Translations under genes and position numbers: made by a program
The notes under the pieces: generated by a model
The model's input: only the letters and a program-made list of their open reading frames with translations
Database searches by the model: none
Told to the model about the DNA's origin: nothing
Origin: Strigamia acuminata
Taxonomy: Eukaryota > Arthropoda > Chilopoda > Geophilomorpha > Linotaeniidae
Length of the DNA: 60,000 nt
Reading direction: 5' to 3'
Assembly: GCA_949358305.1 (NCBI GenBank)
Contig: OX442314.1
Span: forward strand, 30,739,118-30,799,117
In this document: positions 1 through 10,449 of the stretch, piece by piece
Layout: the number at the start of each line of letters is the position of its first letter
How positions within the stretch are numbered: position 1 is the stretch's first letter

Positions 1-180
1 TATTGAAATCTGGCCGACCTAGAAGGGGTGCGCATCACTTCCGGTTTACCTGTGAACGCGTGCAGGTCGTGCTATAAATTACGAAGGAATATTCCTTTCA
101 ATCGTTTTCCATCCAACAGACGTGACCAAAAATCCTGTAAATATAAGCGGCAGTGTATTTGGTGGAGCAGCAAGTTAAAA

Positions 181-1791
181 ATGGAATCAGCAAACAGGGA
201 TCAAGCCCAAAGAAGTCTTCAAGTCAGTGCTAATTTGTACAATTCGCGAGAGGAAGGAAAACCCGACACGGTTGTGCTACGGTGCAACGATGACGGACGT
301 GTACTCGCCGATAAACGGATATTGGTCGCTGGAAGTGATTATTTCCGTGGAATGTTCAACCACAGCAACATGGAGAACGAAACCAACATTGCAACATTCC
401 CGGACATATCTTCCGAAGTCATGGAAATAATCATCAAATTCTTATACGCGCAAGATATTCCTGTCCGTGCCCAAATATCCGACACTGTAATGCGAGAAAC
501 ACTCATCGCCGCTAACAAGATGCAGTTGAACCAACTATTTGACAACTACTGGACCGAGTATAAGAATTCGATTACTGTAAACAACTTTTTAGACATTTGG
601 CAGCTGGCGGAACTGTTCAACGAAGACGAAACGGTCCAAAACGTTCAACTGTTTGTCTCGCACCACTCGAGACTCATCTCCGACACCGATCGACTAGGTG
701 CTATCACAACCAACCAAATGACAAGCCTAGCTAAAGTACTGAAAGTGAAAAATGCAGGCGAGTTGATCGTGTTTTACTTAAATTGGCGGAAACTAAAGTC
801 ATCCGCAATGGAAAGCAGCACCGAACACCTTTTGGAATTTATATCTAAATGCCCTATAAAGGATTTGTCAGACCATTCGCTTCGCAAACTGTTATTATCA
901 GATGCTGTTAACAAATCTGCAGAAGTTTACAGCGCTGTAAGCAAAGTGGTCCTTTCGAGGTGGTTAGGTGCAACATCGCAGCCGCAGCAAGTTGAAATAG
1001 GTGTCTTCGAAATTACGAGCGGAAAGTGCGCCCTTAAAATGTCATATTTAAACCACGAAGAATGGAAATATGAAAAGGAATGGGTTCACGGCATAGCACC
1101 AGTTCGGTATCCGGCGTTGTCGAGAACGAAAGAAATGTTTTACTTTAACCATTTGCCACATCGAATGGGACTTCGAGCAGTTGAAGCGTCTACGGGTGAC
1201 ATTTTCGACCAACCCGAACACTTTGCTTTGAGTAAAAATCTGTCATGTGAAGCGACGAATCGTTCGGAAATCTATTTTAGAAAAAGACGTCGTACTTATT
1301 CGTGTTTTGATATTTACTCAAAAAAATGGAAAGTCGTTGATTTCTATGATCACATTTCGAATTTTAAATTTTTGCTTTTAACAACTGATGACGGGAGTTA
1401 TTATTTCGATGTGGACGAATTGCACATTAAGGTTGTAAACTTGGATTTGGGGACTTGTATAACGAAGGTGAAATTACCGGGCAATTGGCAAAGCGTTCCG
1501 TGTAAAAATCGGGTTCTGAATTCTTCTGAAACGTTGGTTTTTGTTCAAAAAATTCCCAACAGCTGTTTGTTAATTTACGACATTGAAAGTGATTGCTGGA
1601 GTGTTGTTTCGTCGCCAAATATTGATGGTGAAGTGTTTTTGTATGTTTGCTACGACGAAGACTGCCTCTTAATCACAAAAACAGATGTGTCGTGCAATGT
1701 TTATTCGTTAAACACGATGATGAAAGTGAATGAATACAAATGGCCAACAAATTTTGTTGGGGACATCTATTTTGACGTTACTGTTGTTTAA
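181..1791 (+). CDS. BTB/POZ-domain protein, tandem copy 1
   Basis: Single-exon 536-residue protein. The ATG at 181 is chosen because the paralogue at 5049 starts at the same residue; the frame is open further upstream but only from a GTG. Residues about 25-125 form a BTB/POZ fold: a DTVVLRC strand, then LADKRILVAGSDYFRGMF, then the FPDISSEVMEIIIKFLYA helix region. A BACK-like helical stretch follows (about 130-260). The C-terminal half has short beta-rich blocks resembling a degenerate Kelch propeller, but no clear GG-containing Kelch repeats. BTB-BACK proteins of this size often dimerise and act as Cullin-3 substrate adaptors; that role is inferred from family only. An AATAAA signal lies about 55 bp after the stop. 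It differs from copy 2 at a few dozen residues and by a two-residue indel. Confidence 0.85.
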   Translation: MESANRDQAQRSLQVSANLYNSREEGKPDTVVLRCNDDGRVLADKRILVAGSDYFRGMFNHSNMENETNIATFPDISSEVMEIIIKFLYAQDIPVRAQISDTVMRETLIAANKMQLNQLFDNYWTEYKNSITVNNFLDIWQLAELFNEDETVQNVQLFVSHHSRLISDTDRLGAITTNQMTSLAKVLKVKNAGELIVFYLNWRKLKSSAMESSTEHLLEFISKCPIKDLSDHSLRKLLLSDAVNKSAEVYSAVSKVVLSRWLGATSQPQQVEIGVFEITSGKCALKMSYLNHEEWKYEKEWVHGIAPVRYPALSRTKEMFYFNHLPHRMGLRAVEASTGDIFDQPEHFALSKNLSCEATNRSEIYFRKRRRTYSCFDIYSKKWKVVDFYDHISNFKFLLLTTDDGSYYFDVDELHIKVVNLDLGTCITKVKLPGNWQSVPCKNRVLNSSETLVFVQKIPNSCLLIYDIESDCWSVVSSPNIDGEVFLYVCYDEDCLLITKTDVSCNVYSLNTMMKVNEYKWPTNFVGDIYFDVTVV

Positions 1792-2413
1792 GACAAAGCA
1801 TTAATTTCATCTCATTATAGCAGTTTGCAATTTTTATAATTTGAATAAAAATAAACAATTTAAATAACTACATTGTAAATAATCTGTACCTGTAACACTT
1901 AATTCTATCATGCCACATCCCATGCCTTCATCTTCTTCAAGAGCTTATTCCCCATACGTCAAAGCGTATGAGAATATTTTGCCCATAACTAATCATTGAA
2001 TAAAATCTAGGTTTAAAAATGAGATTTTGTCACTTCAGAAACCTCCTTCTTTTGCCTCATCTGCGTTTGCATAAACGCAGATGCTTTTCAGATGCTTTTC
2101 AGAAATACTAATGCTAAAACTGTAACATTACAATATTAAGTGAGTATTTTTAATTTCTTACCTTGCAGTCTCTGCTCCCTGGTGATTGTTTTATCCGTAA
2201 ATTATATTCAAGTCAGTTTATCTCTAGAATGATGGATTCGTCCGGGCCATTTGAATAAAGATAAAAATGATAAGTTCGATACTGCGTGAGTTCTGAAAAT
2301 AGATTAAATGAATTAGTTATTTAATGACGGTTTACATAAGGATCCCCTCATGGTAAATTCTGCTCTTCCAAACTAGCAACAAAACCTCTATACGCAACTA
2401 ACCAAAAACGACA

Positions 2414-3800
2414 AGTTTGCAACGCAAGAAAAGAAGTAACAACAAGAGATCCTTGTGTGCAGTGTTTTATTCGCGACGTGAGATTTTCGAGAACAAAGAT
2501 AAAAACGAGAGAGATGGACACGATTTCCAGACCAAGGAGGACAAGATGAAGGCCGAGGCATTTAAATCAAATCTTGTCGCAAACTTGGAAGAGAATAGTG
2601 CGAAATCAGTAATTTGAAAAAGTGATTTGTGTGGAGATCGATGCAGACTTACGAAATGCAGAGTGCAATACGCCCACTGGTCGTTACTGCATATTGCTGA
2701 TATGTCCATTGGACGTTGCGTATGTAACAGCCAATCAGGGCTGAGTGTCGAAATATTTAAATCTGTGCATTTCAATGAATAAATCACTTGTAATCTTTAA
2801 CCCTACGGTAGTTGTACTGTTGTATTGTTGCATCGAGCTATTTCCAAGACAAAACGTTTCATGATGTTTGCAATAATTCACGAACCATCTCTTGTGAACG
2901 AATTTTCGTTTGTGCAATTCGCGGATCGAGATGGCAATGGAACATTCTGCCCAAAGTCGTGGACCTGGGTCAGACGAAAGCGTCAGTCAACGCAATTTCG
3001 ATTCCTGGCTTGGTCGTGGATTTGTCGAAAGCCAGTTGGCAGGATTAACCAAAATAAAGGTGTTGACTGTGTCGGGACAGTTTCATTTCGACATCCAGAA
3101 ACTAGCAGAAACTTTAGTGCATGACGCCAAAAAATTGAATGACAGCAGGGATAAGAAATCGCCATCCGGTTTGCGATGAACGTTTTGACGCAATTTCAAT
3201 ATTTTGGAGATTTCTCTTACTTGTATTTATAAATTATTAAAATAATTTTTTTCTAATATTGGTAGTTTGTTCTCACTTGTAATTGAACGTCCCACTCTAC
3301 TAGAAATGATTGTCTTGCAGACCACTATTGCTATCTGGCGAAGAAATAGTTAAACTCACACAAAAACACTCCAAATTTTTACATTTTGAACTTTGCCGTA
3401 CGAAAACTGTAAAATAAAATATAAAACAATTATGAAACCTAATTTCGGCGATTTAGAAATGCGTGAAATTCTTCCATCTTTACCTGTACTACGGTAGTTG
3501 TATAGATTTACACGTATATAAAACTCCTGGAAATAAATCATTGAACTTATACTCTGTAGTCAGGATTAAATAATTTGATATGTTTGAAAATTGAAATGTT
3601 TTAATTTTTGAATGCAGCTAGTTTTTGTGGTCTGAAAATGCTTTTTTTCCCCCTGAAATAGTGTTGTTCCACTCGAGAATTATTTGTTTTCACTTGAAAA
3701 TGCATTTTTCGCCCAAAAAGAGCATTTTTGCAATTAAAAGTTACCATTTCTGAGTTAGCTCCACCTCACTATTCAGTGGAAATCGAAAAGACTCTCAAGT
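2414..3800. repeat. Unit-1 flanking sequence paralogous to 31045-31760; possible small ORF 2931-3179
   Basis: This segment matches 31045-31760, which lacks about 650 bp found here between roughly 2660 and 3315. The AGTT at 2414-2417 is the uninterrupted form of the site into which element A inserted in unit 2. A plus-strand ORF at 2931-3179 (82 residues) starts with an ATG and has mixed amino-acid composition. It has no recognised domain, and it lies in the part missing from the paralogue. I treat it as weak. The rest is AT-rich and non-coding, with several AAATGCATTT-like words near 3640-3730. Confidence 0.5.
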
Positions 3801-3805
3801 CAGAT

Positions 3806-4399
3806 TTTTATACGGTTTTGAAAATGGGTAAGTTTTGTCTGTCAAAAATGTTAGGCAATGAAATTTGTTACCTTGGAAAATCCCAAAGCATAAACTAAGG
3901 AATTTGTGTCTGTTTTTGGGTTTTATAAGTCAAAGTTTCTGTTTTCGGCAGTTTTTGATGATGGTTTAAGGCTTATGCTGTTTTTTGTATCAATGAAAGC
4001 ACGAAAAACAATTAATTTTACATTTTTCTTGAATGAATCTCTCATTACAGTGAATATAAAACGGGAATCACACGACTGACTCCGATGAAAGGACGTGATC
4101 ATGTTTACACAGTCAAAACTGGAGCACAGACCAATGATAATTGTAAGGAAAAATGCTGTTTTTTCCACGAATTGAAATTTCTAACAAAATATTTATTTAT
4201 TTTCTGGTTATGGCTACATTGTACTTCGTTGATAGAAACATATTTGTTTTCGGCGAAGTTGTGTGCAGAGAAAACGGGAATCATTTCCGTAAGCATTTTT
4301 AATTTATTTTTTATCAAGTTGAGAAATTAAAATTTTGCTTGTTTGGTTTTAGGTAATGCCGTAGTTGGAGTCCGAAACATGAGACTTGCCTACCAAATA
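3806..4399 (+). pseudogene. Broken lipocalin copy (3' part only)
   Basis: Four blocks match exons 2-5 of the intact lipocalin at 36497-37589. They are the last bases of exon 2 with its GTAAGT donor (to 3827), exon 3 (4051-4142), exon 4 (4208-4288) and the start of exon 5 (from 4353). Exons 3 and 4 have exactly the same lengths as in the intact gene (92 and 81 bp). Exon 1 and most of exon 2 are missing. The acceptor before exon 4 reads TTTCTGG where the intact gene has TTTCTAG. Exon 5 breaks off after the AYQ codons and runs into unrelated sequence at about 4400. It is a relic of a duplication that once included the lipocalin. Confidence 0.88.
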
Positions 4400-4433
4400 A
4401 AAAGGAAAGGACTCAAAGCAGTAAGTGTTTGTT

Positions 4434-4990
4434 CATTCCTAGAAAAATCTGCTCCTCAGCATGCTCAGGAGTTAAACGTGTGCGAGCATCTGTAATAACT
4501 CTTCCCCCACAACTGAATACCCTCTCACTGGGGACGCTGGTGGCTTGAAGGCATAAATACTTTCGGGCCAAGTAAGCCAAGTTAGGAAAATCAGTAATGT
4601 GTATTTTCCACCATAATAAGGGATCCTATTCAATTGGCGTTGGTATTGATTTTTTAAAGCAATCAAATTCTTTTAAAATAATGTCAGGATGTGACAGTTC
4701 TCTAATGACGCCTCATCCACGATTGCATCAACAATATTGCTTTCATTGCCATCAAAAAATGTCAATCAAAACCTCGGGTCTAAAATTGTTGCTTTACACA
4801 ACAATTCGTACGTATCACTCTTATAATAATATTCATTCAAAGTAGTGCTAAATTTTTGGCTGATTATCTTTCGATAATGCTGATCCGAATCGATATACGT
4901 CTCATCTTCATAATCCGTATCATTCGAAAATAAACTTGCGGACGAATTTACTAAGAACGAAAAAAACCCGAATATTTCTTTCATTCGTTT
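4434..4990 (-). pseudogene. Decayed hAT-family transposase fragment (C-terminal part)
   Basis: Translating 4434-4620 on the minus strand gives the hAT dimerisation domain (hATC): FPNLAYLARKYLCLQATSVP, then SERVFSCGGRVITDARTRL, then TPEHAEEQIFL. Further upstream on the same strand (about 4766-4970) is a stretch ending LLCKATILDPRF, which is the usual segment before the final domain. Frames change between the two parts, no N-terminal half or BED finger is present, and no terminal inverted repeats were found. It sits between the BTB tandem units, immediately after the truncated lipocalin. Confidence 0.85.
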
Positions 4991-5048
4991 TCCATCCAAC
5001 AGACGTGAATATAAGCGGCAGTGTGTTTGGTGGACCAGCAAGTTTAAA

Positions 5049-6665
5049 ATGGAATCAGCTAACAGGGATCAAGCCCAAAGAAGTCTTCAAGTCAGTGCTA
5101 TTTTGTACAATTCGCGAGAGGAAGGAAAACCGGACACGGTTGAGCTACGGTGCAACGATGATGGACGTGTACTCGCCGATAAACGGATATTGGTCGCTGG
5201 AAGTGATTATTTCCGTGGAATGTTTAACCACGGCAACATGGAGAACGAAACCAACATTGCAACATTCCCGGATATATCTTCCGAAGTCATGGAAATAATC
5301 ATCAAATTCTTATACGCGCAAGATATTCCTGTCCGTGCCCAAATATCCGACACTCTACTGGGAGAAACACTCATCGCCGCTAACAAGATGCAGCTGAACC
5401 AACTATTTGACAACTACTGGACCGAGTATAAGAATTCGATTACTGTAAACAACTTTTTAGACATTTGGCAGCTGGCGGAACTGTTCAACGAAGACGAAAC
5501 GGTCCAAAACGTTCTACTGTTTGTCTCGCACCACTCGAGACTGATCTCCGACACCGATCGACTAGGTGCTATCACAACCAACCAAATGACAAGCCTAGCT
5601 AAGGTACTGAAAGTGAAAAATGCGGGCGAGTTGATCGTGTTTTACTTAAATTGGCGGAAACTAAAGTCATCCGCAATGGAAAGCAGCACCGAACACCTTT
5701 TGGAATTTATATCTAAATGCCCTATAAAGGATTTGTCAGACCATTCGCTTCGTAAACTGTTATTATCAGATCCTGTTAAGAAATCTACAGAAGTTTACAG
5801 CGCTGTAAGCAAAGTGGTCGCTTCGAGGTGGTTAGGTGCAACATCACAGCCGCAGCAAGTTGAAATAAGTGTCTTCGAAATTACGAGCGGAAAGTGCATC
5901 CTTAAAATATCCCATTTAAACCACGAAGAATGGAAATATGAAAAGAAATGGGCTCACGACATCGGCACAGCAACAGTTCGGTATCCGGCGTTGTCGAGAA
6001 CGAAAGAGATGTTTTACTTTAACCATATGCCACATCGAATGGGACTTCGTGCAGTTGAAGCGTCTACGGGTGACATTTTCGACCAACCCGAACACTTTGC
6101 TTTGGGTAAAAATGTGTCATGTGAAACGACGAATCGTTCGGAAATCTATTTTAGAAGATCACGTCTTACTTGTTCGTGTTTTGATATTTACTCAAAAAAA
6201 TGGAAAGTCGTTGATTTCCGTTATCGCATTGCGAATTTTAAATCTTTGCTTTTAACAACTGACGACGGGAGGTATTATTTCGATGTGGACGAATTGCACA
6301 TTAAGGTTGTTAACTTGGATTTGGGGACTTGTATAACGAAGGTGAAATTACCGGGTAATTGGCAAAGCGTCATGTGTAAAAATCGGGTTTTAAATTCTTC
6401 TGAAACGTTGGTTTTTGTTCAAAAAATACCCAACAGCTGTTTGTTAATTTACGACATTGAAAGTGATTACTGGAGTGTTGTTCCGTCGCCAAATATTGAT
6501 GGTGAAGTGTTTTTGTATGTTTGCTACGACGAAGACTGCCTGATATTCACAAATACAGACGTGTCGTGCAATGTTTATTCGTTAAACACGATGATGAAAG
6601 TGAATGAATACAATATGCCAACAAAATTTGATGGGGGCATCTGTTTTGACGTTACTGTTGTTTAA
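5049..6665 (+). CDS. BTB/POZ-domain protein, tandem copy 2
   Basis: Single-exon 538-residue protein with the same layout as copy 1: BTB at about 25-125, a BACK-like region, then a beta-rich C-terminal half. The ATG follows a 5' UTR that matches copy 1, apart from a small deletion. Compared with copy 1 it carries a two-residue insertion near residue 302 (DIGTAT versus GIAP) and scattered substitutions. The reading frame is intact, so purifying selection is likely but was not measured. An AATAAA signal lies about 55 bp after the stop. The 3' flank is interrupted 576 bp past the stop by the transposon nest starting at 7242. Confidence 0.85.
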   Translation: MESANRDQAQRSLQVSAILYNSREEGKPDTVELRCNDDGRVLADKRILVAGSDYFRGMFNHGNMENETNIATFPDISSEVMEIIIKFLYAQDIPVRAQISDTLLGETLIAANKMQLNQLFDNYWTEYKNSITVNNFLDIWQLAELFNEDETVQNVLLFVSHHSRLISDTDRLGAITTNQMTSLAKVLKVKNAGELIVFYLNWRKLKSSAMESSTEHLLEFISKCPIKDLSDHSLRKLLLSDPVKKSTEVYSAVSKVVASRWLGATSQPQQVEISVFEITSGKCILKISHLNHEEWKYEKKWAHDIGTATVRYPALSRTKEMFYFNHMPHRMGLRAVEASTGDIFDQPEHFALGKNVSCETTNRSEIYFRRSRLTCSCFDIYSKKWKVVDFRYRIANFKSLLLTTDDGRYYFDVDELHIKVVNLDLGTCITKVKLPGNWQSVMCKNRVLNSSETLVFVQKIPNSCLLIYDIESDYWSVVPSPNIDGEVFLYVCYDEDCLIFTNTDVSCNVYSLNTMMKVNEYNMPTKFDGGICFDVTVV

Positions 6666-7241
6666 GACAAAGCATTAATTTCATCTCATTCTTGCAGTTT
6701 GCAATTTTTATAATTTGAATAAAAATAAACAATTTAAATAACTACATTGTAAATAATCTGTAACCTGTAACACTTAATTCGATCATGCCACATCCCATGC
6801 CTTCATCTTCTTCAAGAGCTTATTCCCCATACGTCGAAGCGTATGAGAATATTTTGCCCATAACTAATCATTGAATAAAATCTAGGTTTAAAAATGACAT
6901 TTTGTCATTTCAGAAACCTCCTTCTTTAGTCCCATCTGCGTGTGCATAAACGCAGATGCTTTTCAGATGCTTTTCAGAAATACTAATGCTAAAACTGTAA
7001 CATTACAATATTAAGTGAGTATTTTTAATTTCCTACCTTGCAGTCTCTGCTCCCTGGTGATTGTTTTATCCGTAAATTGTATTCAAGTCAGTTTATCTCT
7101 AGAATGATGGATTCGTCCGGGCCATTTGAATAAAGATGAAAATGATAAGTTCGATACTGCCTGAGTGCTGAAAATAGATCAAATGAATTCGTTATTTAAT
7201 TACGGTTTACATAAGGATCCCCTCATGCCAAACGAGAAGTT

Positions 7242-8994
7242 TGTGACGATTCTACTTTTGGCTGATTTAATAGCCATTTAAGATAGATAAATAATCGGTT
7301 TAAACAAGACGTTGCTAGGAGTAGCAACAACCTAACCGAGATAAGCTTACAGAAGTCTGTGTAAAAATATGAATTAATGACTGAGCAGAAATAACTTACA
7401 GTTTTTAGTGTGACATAACATATTTATTACTAAATATTAACAATAGCAAAGATGGGTTCTTGACGCGTGTAAACGGGCGGCATCAACTGGTTGAGGATCC
7501 GGGCGAAGCCAGAGGGATACGGCTGACTTGCGGCATCGTCACAAATAACGCTACGGAGACGTATTTGGTCCGCAGCTCGAGTATCTAATGATGCGAAGAG
7601 TCCTTCGCATAAATAGGAATATTCGGCAGAATATTCCATGTTCCAAATGAATAAAAGTCAAGTGATTAAAATAATACAACAAATGAATTGTTATATAAAT
7701 ATTAATTGGGCGGGGACCGTCACGACAATTGAGAGAACGTCGCGGGAGTTGTTGAGACTCCATCCGCCAGCATGCCTTACGACGACAAGATCTCGTGATC
7801 AGGCGCCGAGTATTTGTTTGTACGCTTTAATTCGCTGTCGGTGGTACCAACCACCAGGTAAACATTTCTATGGACTTACCGGGTTTGAAAGATATTGCCA
7901 ATACAGGATTACCAATGCCCGAGTAATTTGTTTAGCACGATATATTTTATATATCGTTTACGGGTTACTAACCCGGAGGGTACGATGGGGCGGGGACCGT
8001 CACGACGGTCGAGAGAACCATCGCGGGAGGATTTGACTCCTCCATCCGCCAGCATGCCTTACGATGACGGGATCAGCAGATCGAGCACCGGGTAAAATAT
8101 TAATCGGCCACTGCTGTTGGATTACCATTATCCAGGTAGTTATTTATCGCAACATCTTTAGATATTACTCACGGGCTACCAACCCGGCGTGTTACCTGTG
8201 CATTAGGCCTTTACCGACTTTTAACGAGCGGAAGGACCAATCGTAGAAAGACGGAAACCTGCGTGGGCTGTTTACAACAACCATCCTGCAGCGGACTGTG
8301 GCCAGTTAGCTGAGGGACCTACTTTCATTTAGCAAAGTCGTACTGTATACGACCGTTATATTAAGCCACCGTACGAAGTCCTACTGTCCCGTAGAACAGC
8401 TGGCTAACGTTACGGGGCCATTTCATGCGAATGCATGTCTATTACCGGAGTTAGCCTTCCCGAAATAGCCCTACAACAGCAATAACAAATAGTAATGAAT
8501 ACTAACTGTGGAGAGCTGAGGTGGCCTGATGTTTCGATAGAGAATAATGAAATCAAACGATAACAATTCAACTACAGACAATATACAAGTTCAGTTATCA
8601 AGCCAGGGGGGTTAGTGGGTGAGAAACTGGAGCTTATATAGTTCTGTAGAACTACTAGATTGGTGACAGCCAATCAGCGTACGAATCGGCGGATTCGTGG
8701 GTCACTAGTCCGGACCTAATATATGACTATGTCCAGATGGGCCCAGTTGGGGTCCAGAAGGGTCCGATTGGTTCCCTTCGACAGGTAAGTAATGTGGCTA
8801 TTGATTCGATAGAATCAACATTGTCAAGTAAATAATACTTAATTTATATCGAATAAAATAGTTATATTTTATTCACCGTGTCTAAATAATTATTTATCAC
8901 ACTTTTTAGTTTTATCGAGTTTGAATTACGCGCGTTTGATAAACAGCGCCATCTATTGTGAACATTGATAAATACGGATTTTGTAATCATCACA
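7242..8994 (-). repeat. Element A 3' LTR (1753 bp)
   Basis: It matches the other LTR apart from 316 extra bases at 7578-7893. Those bases contain a diverged second copy of a block that is also present at about 7980-8100: GGGGACCGTCACGAC...GAGAGAAC...CATCCGCCAGCATGCCTTACGA. The LTR therefore carries a roughly 280-bp internal tandem repeat that the other LTR lacks. The small ORFs inside are not supported as genes. Confidence 0.92.
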
Positions 8995-9004
8995 CATCCC
9001 CCGG
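8995..9004 (-). other. Element A polypurine tract
   Basis: On the minus strand CCGGGGGATG directly abuts the LTR start TGTGATGATT. This is the expected position and composition for the plus-strand primer of an LTR retroelement. Confidence 0.7.
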
Positions 9005-9742
9005 TGACAAGCATAGAGTTTACCAACTCTTCAATTGTCATTCTTAATGTATAAGAAATGTTCACCTAATTCTATCGAATTAATCCACTTGGTAAGTATT
9101 TTATTAAACTTAATCACGTTATTTCTTTCAGAAACTTCATCACCCGATTAGACTAATCGGCTTCCCTGTACAACGCAACTCCCGGTTGCTAAGCGACGGA
9201 AATGAACTCGTCCGAACATGGATACATGTTCGAGAAAACTAATTTCGATAGAAATTTTATTTTCTCCATCAAATAAACTTCTTCACAGCTTATTAATTAT
9301 CCAGATGATCAAATAAAATAAATTTATGCAAAATTTTATTTATCGGAAAATCTAAACTACTAATTCTTTATTACGAATGTCATAAAAAATTAACGAATTT
9401 CAACTTGAAATTCTTTAACGCTTCGATCAAAGCAAAATAAACACAAAGTTTCCACAAATAATTATGAAATTTGCAAATAAATCAAACAAACATATATTAA
9501 TATGATTAGTTTAAATAAACATCCAAATTGAATTCGAAAACAAAACAAATTAAATTGAATCCAATTTTAAATCAACTATATTCTTATGAATATTTAAATA
9601 ATTAGTTCAAGATCTTGAAACCAAACAAACACAACACTCATGAGAATATTTCGTAATTGCAAAAAACACAACAAACACTTGGAACATTTTTAGTCATAAA
9701 AATCTCCACTCGGAAAAATAACGAATGTTAATTTTGTCCCTT

Positions 9743-10440
9743 CTATTCCTTCTTTTCGACGTCAGTCGAATCTTTCTCTTCCTTCTTCTCGACTTCAGCA
9801 GAAGTCAGAAAATCCGACTCTTCAGTCGCCTCTGTCGAGACGGCGGAAAACACAGCTTCCTCCGGCGCTTCAATCTCTTCCGGACTCGGAGGCGGAAACG
9901 GCATGTCGTCGAGAAGCTCAGCCACGAAATCAACGACAGAAAGTAGCTCTTCGGCGTCCTCAAACTGAGCGTCGTCCGAAGTCTCAGACTTAGACGCTGG
10001 AGGGGCGCTAGACACGTCGGTTACTGCCGCTGGAGGATCCTCCACGGGTTTAGACTACGCTTCTACAGCCTGTTGAAGCTTACGAGCTCGCCCTCGTGCC
10101 AAGATGTTGGTTCGTTGAACTTTGGCAATTTCTCTCGCTCGGTCGAGCGTCAGACAGCCTCGTCCACGCGACATCGTTCTCGGTCGAACGATTTCTTCTA
10201 CGACCTCGTTTCCAACGCTGTCGGCGGCCTGGACAGTTTCAGTAGAAACTTCAGAGTCCTCGGACGGCGGCGGTGACTGTCGAAGGAGTTCGACTCTTAC
10301 GCCGGCGTTGGCTTCAGCACGGGTCCAGGTGAGGAAGCGCGGGTCGATGTACACAGCCTCGCCGCGGCTGTTTAGAAACAATCGGCACTTGGGGCAGTGA
10401 GCCCAACATCGCTTCTCGTTAGGCTTAATGCCTTTAACTA
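9743..10440 (-). pseudogene. Element A third ORF, acidic, with one in-frame stop
   Basis: One minus-strand frame is open from about 10440 to 9743, except for a TAG after residue QQAVEA (near 10054). The first part holds a CWAHCPKC cysteine pair and the stretch SRGEAVYIDPRFLTWTRAEA. The last 100 residues are strongly acidic (repeated EE and DD) and end VEKKE. It lies between the broken RT and the 3' LTR, where some gypsy elements carry an extra gene. There is no signal peptide or membrane segment, so it is not an obvious envelope. The 5' start is lost at the RT deletion junction. I know no family for it and see no similarity to element B's third ORF. The 9005-9742 stretch between it and the LTR is AT-rich and non-coding. 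Confidence 0.6.
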
Positions 10441-10449
10441 CGTGGGGCT

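Larger units (their letters stand above)
87..7222. repeat. Tandem duplication of the BTB locus (units about 87-2352 and 4968-7222)
   Basis: The two BTB genes lie in nearly identical DNA that begins in the 5' UTR and continues about 560 bp past each stop codon, so the repeat is genomic and not a processed copy. Homology then continues beyond the transposon nest: sequence after 2414 matches sequence after 31045. The original duplicated block was therefore longer, and element A split the second unit. Both units share a short hairpin downstream of the gene (2058-2083, 11-bp stem with a GCAT loop; one mismatch in unit 2). The 1800-2400 and 6666-7241 stretches hold nothing else that I can recognise. 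Confidence 0.85.

Noticed and set aside
7242-8994. A DNA transposon with GTGAYGATT terminal inverted repeats
   Set aside because: The short inverted ends belong to LTRs (TG...CA). The copy at 28707-31044, primer site and shared AGTT duplication show an LTR element.
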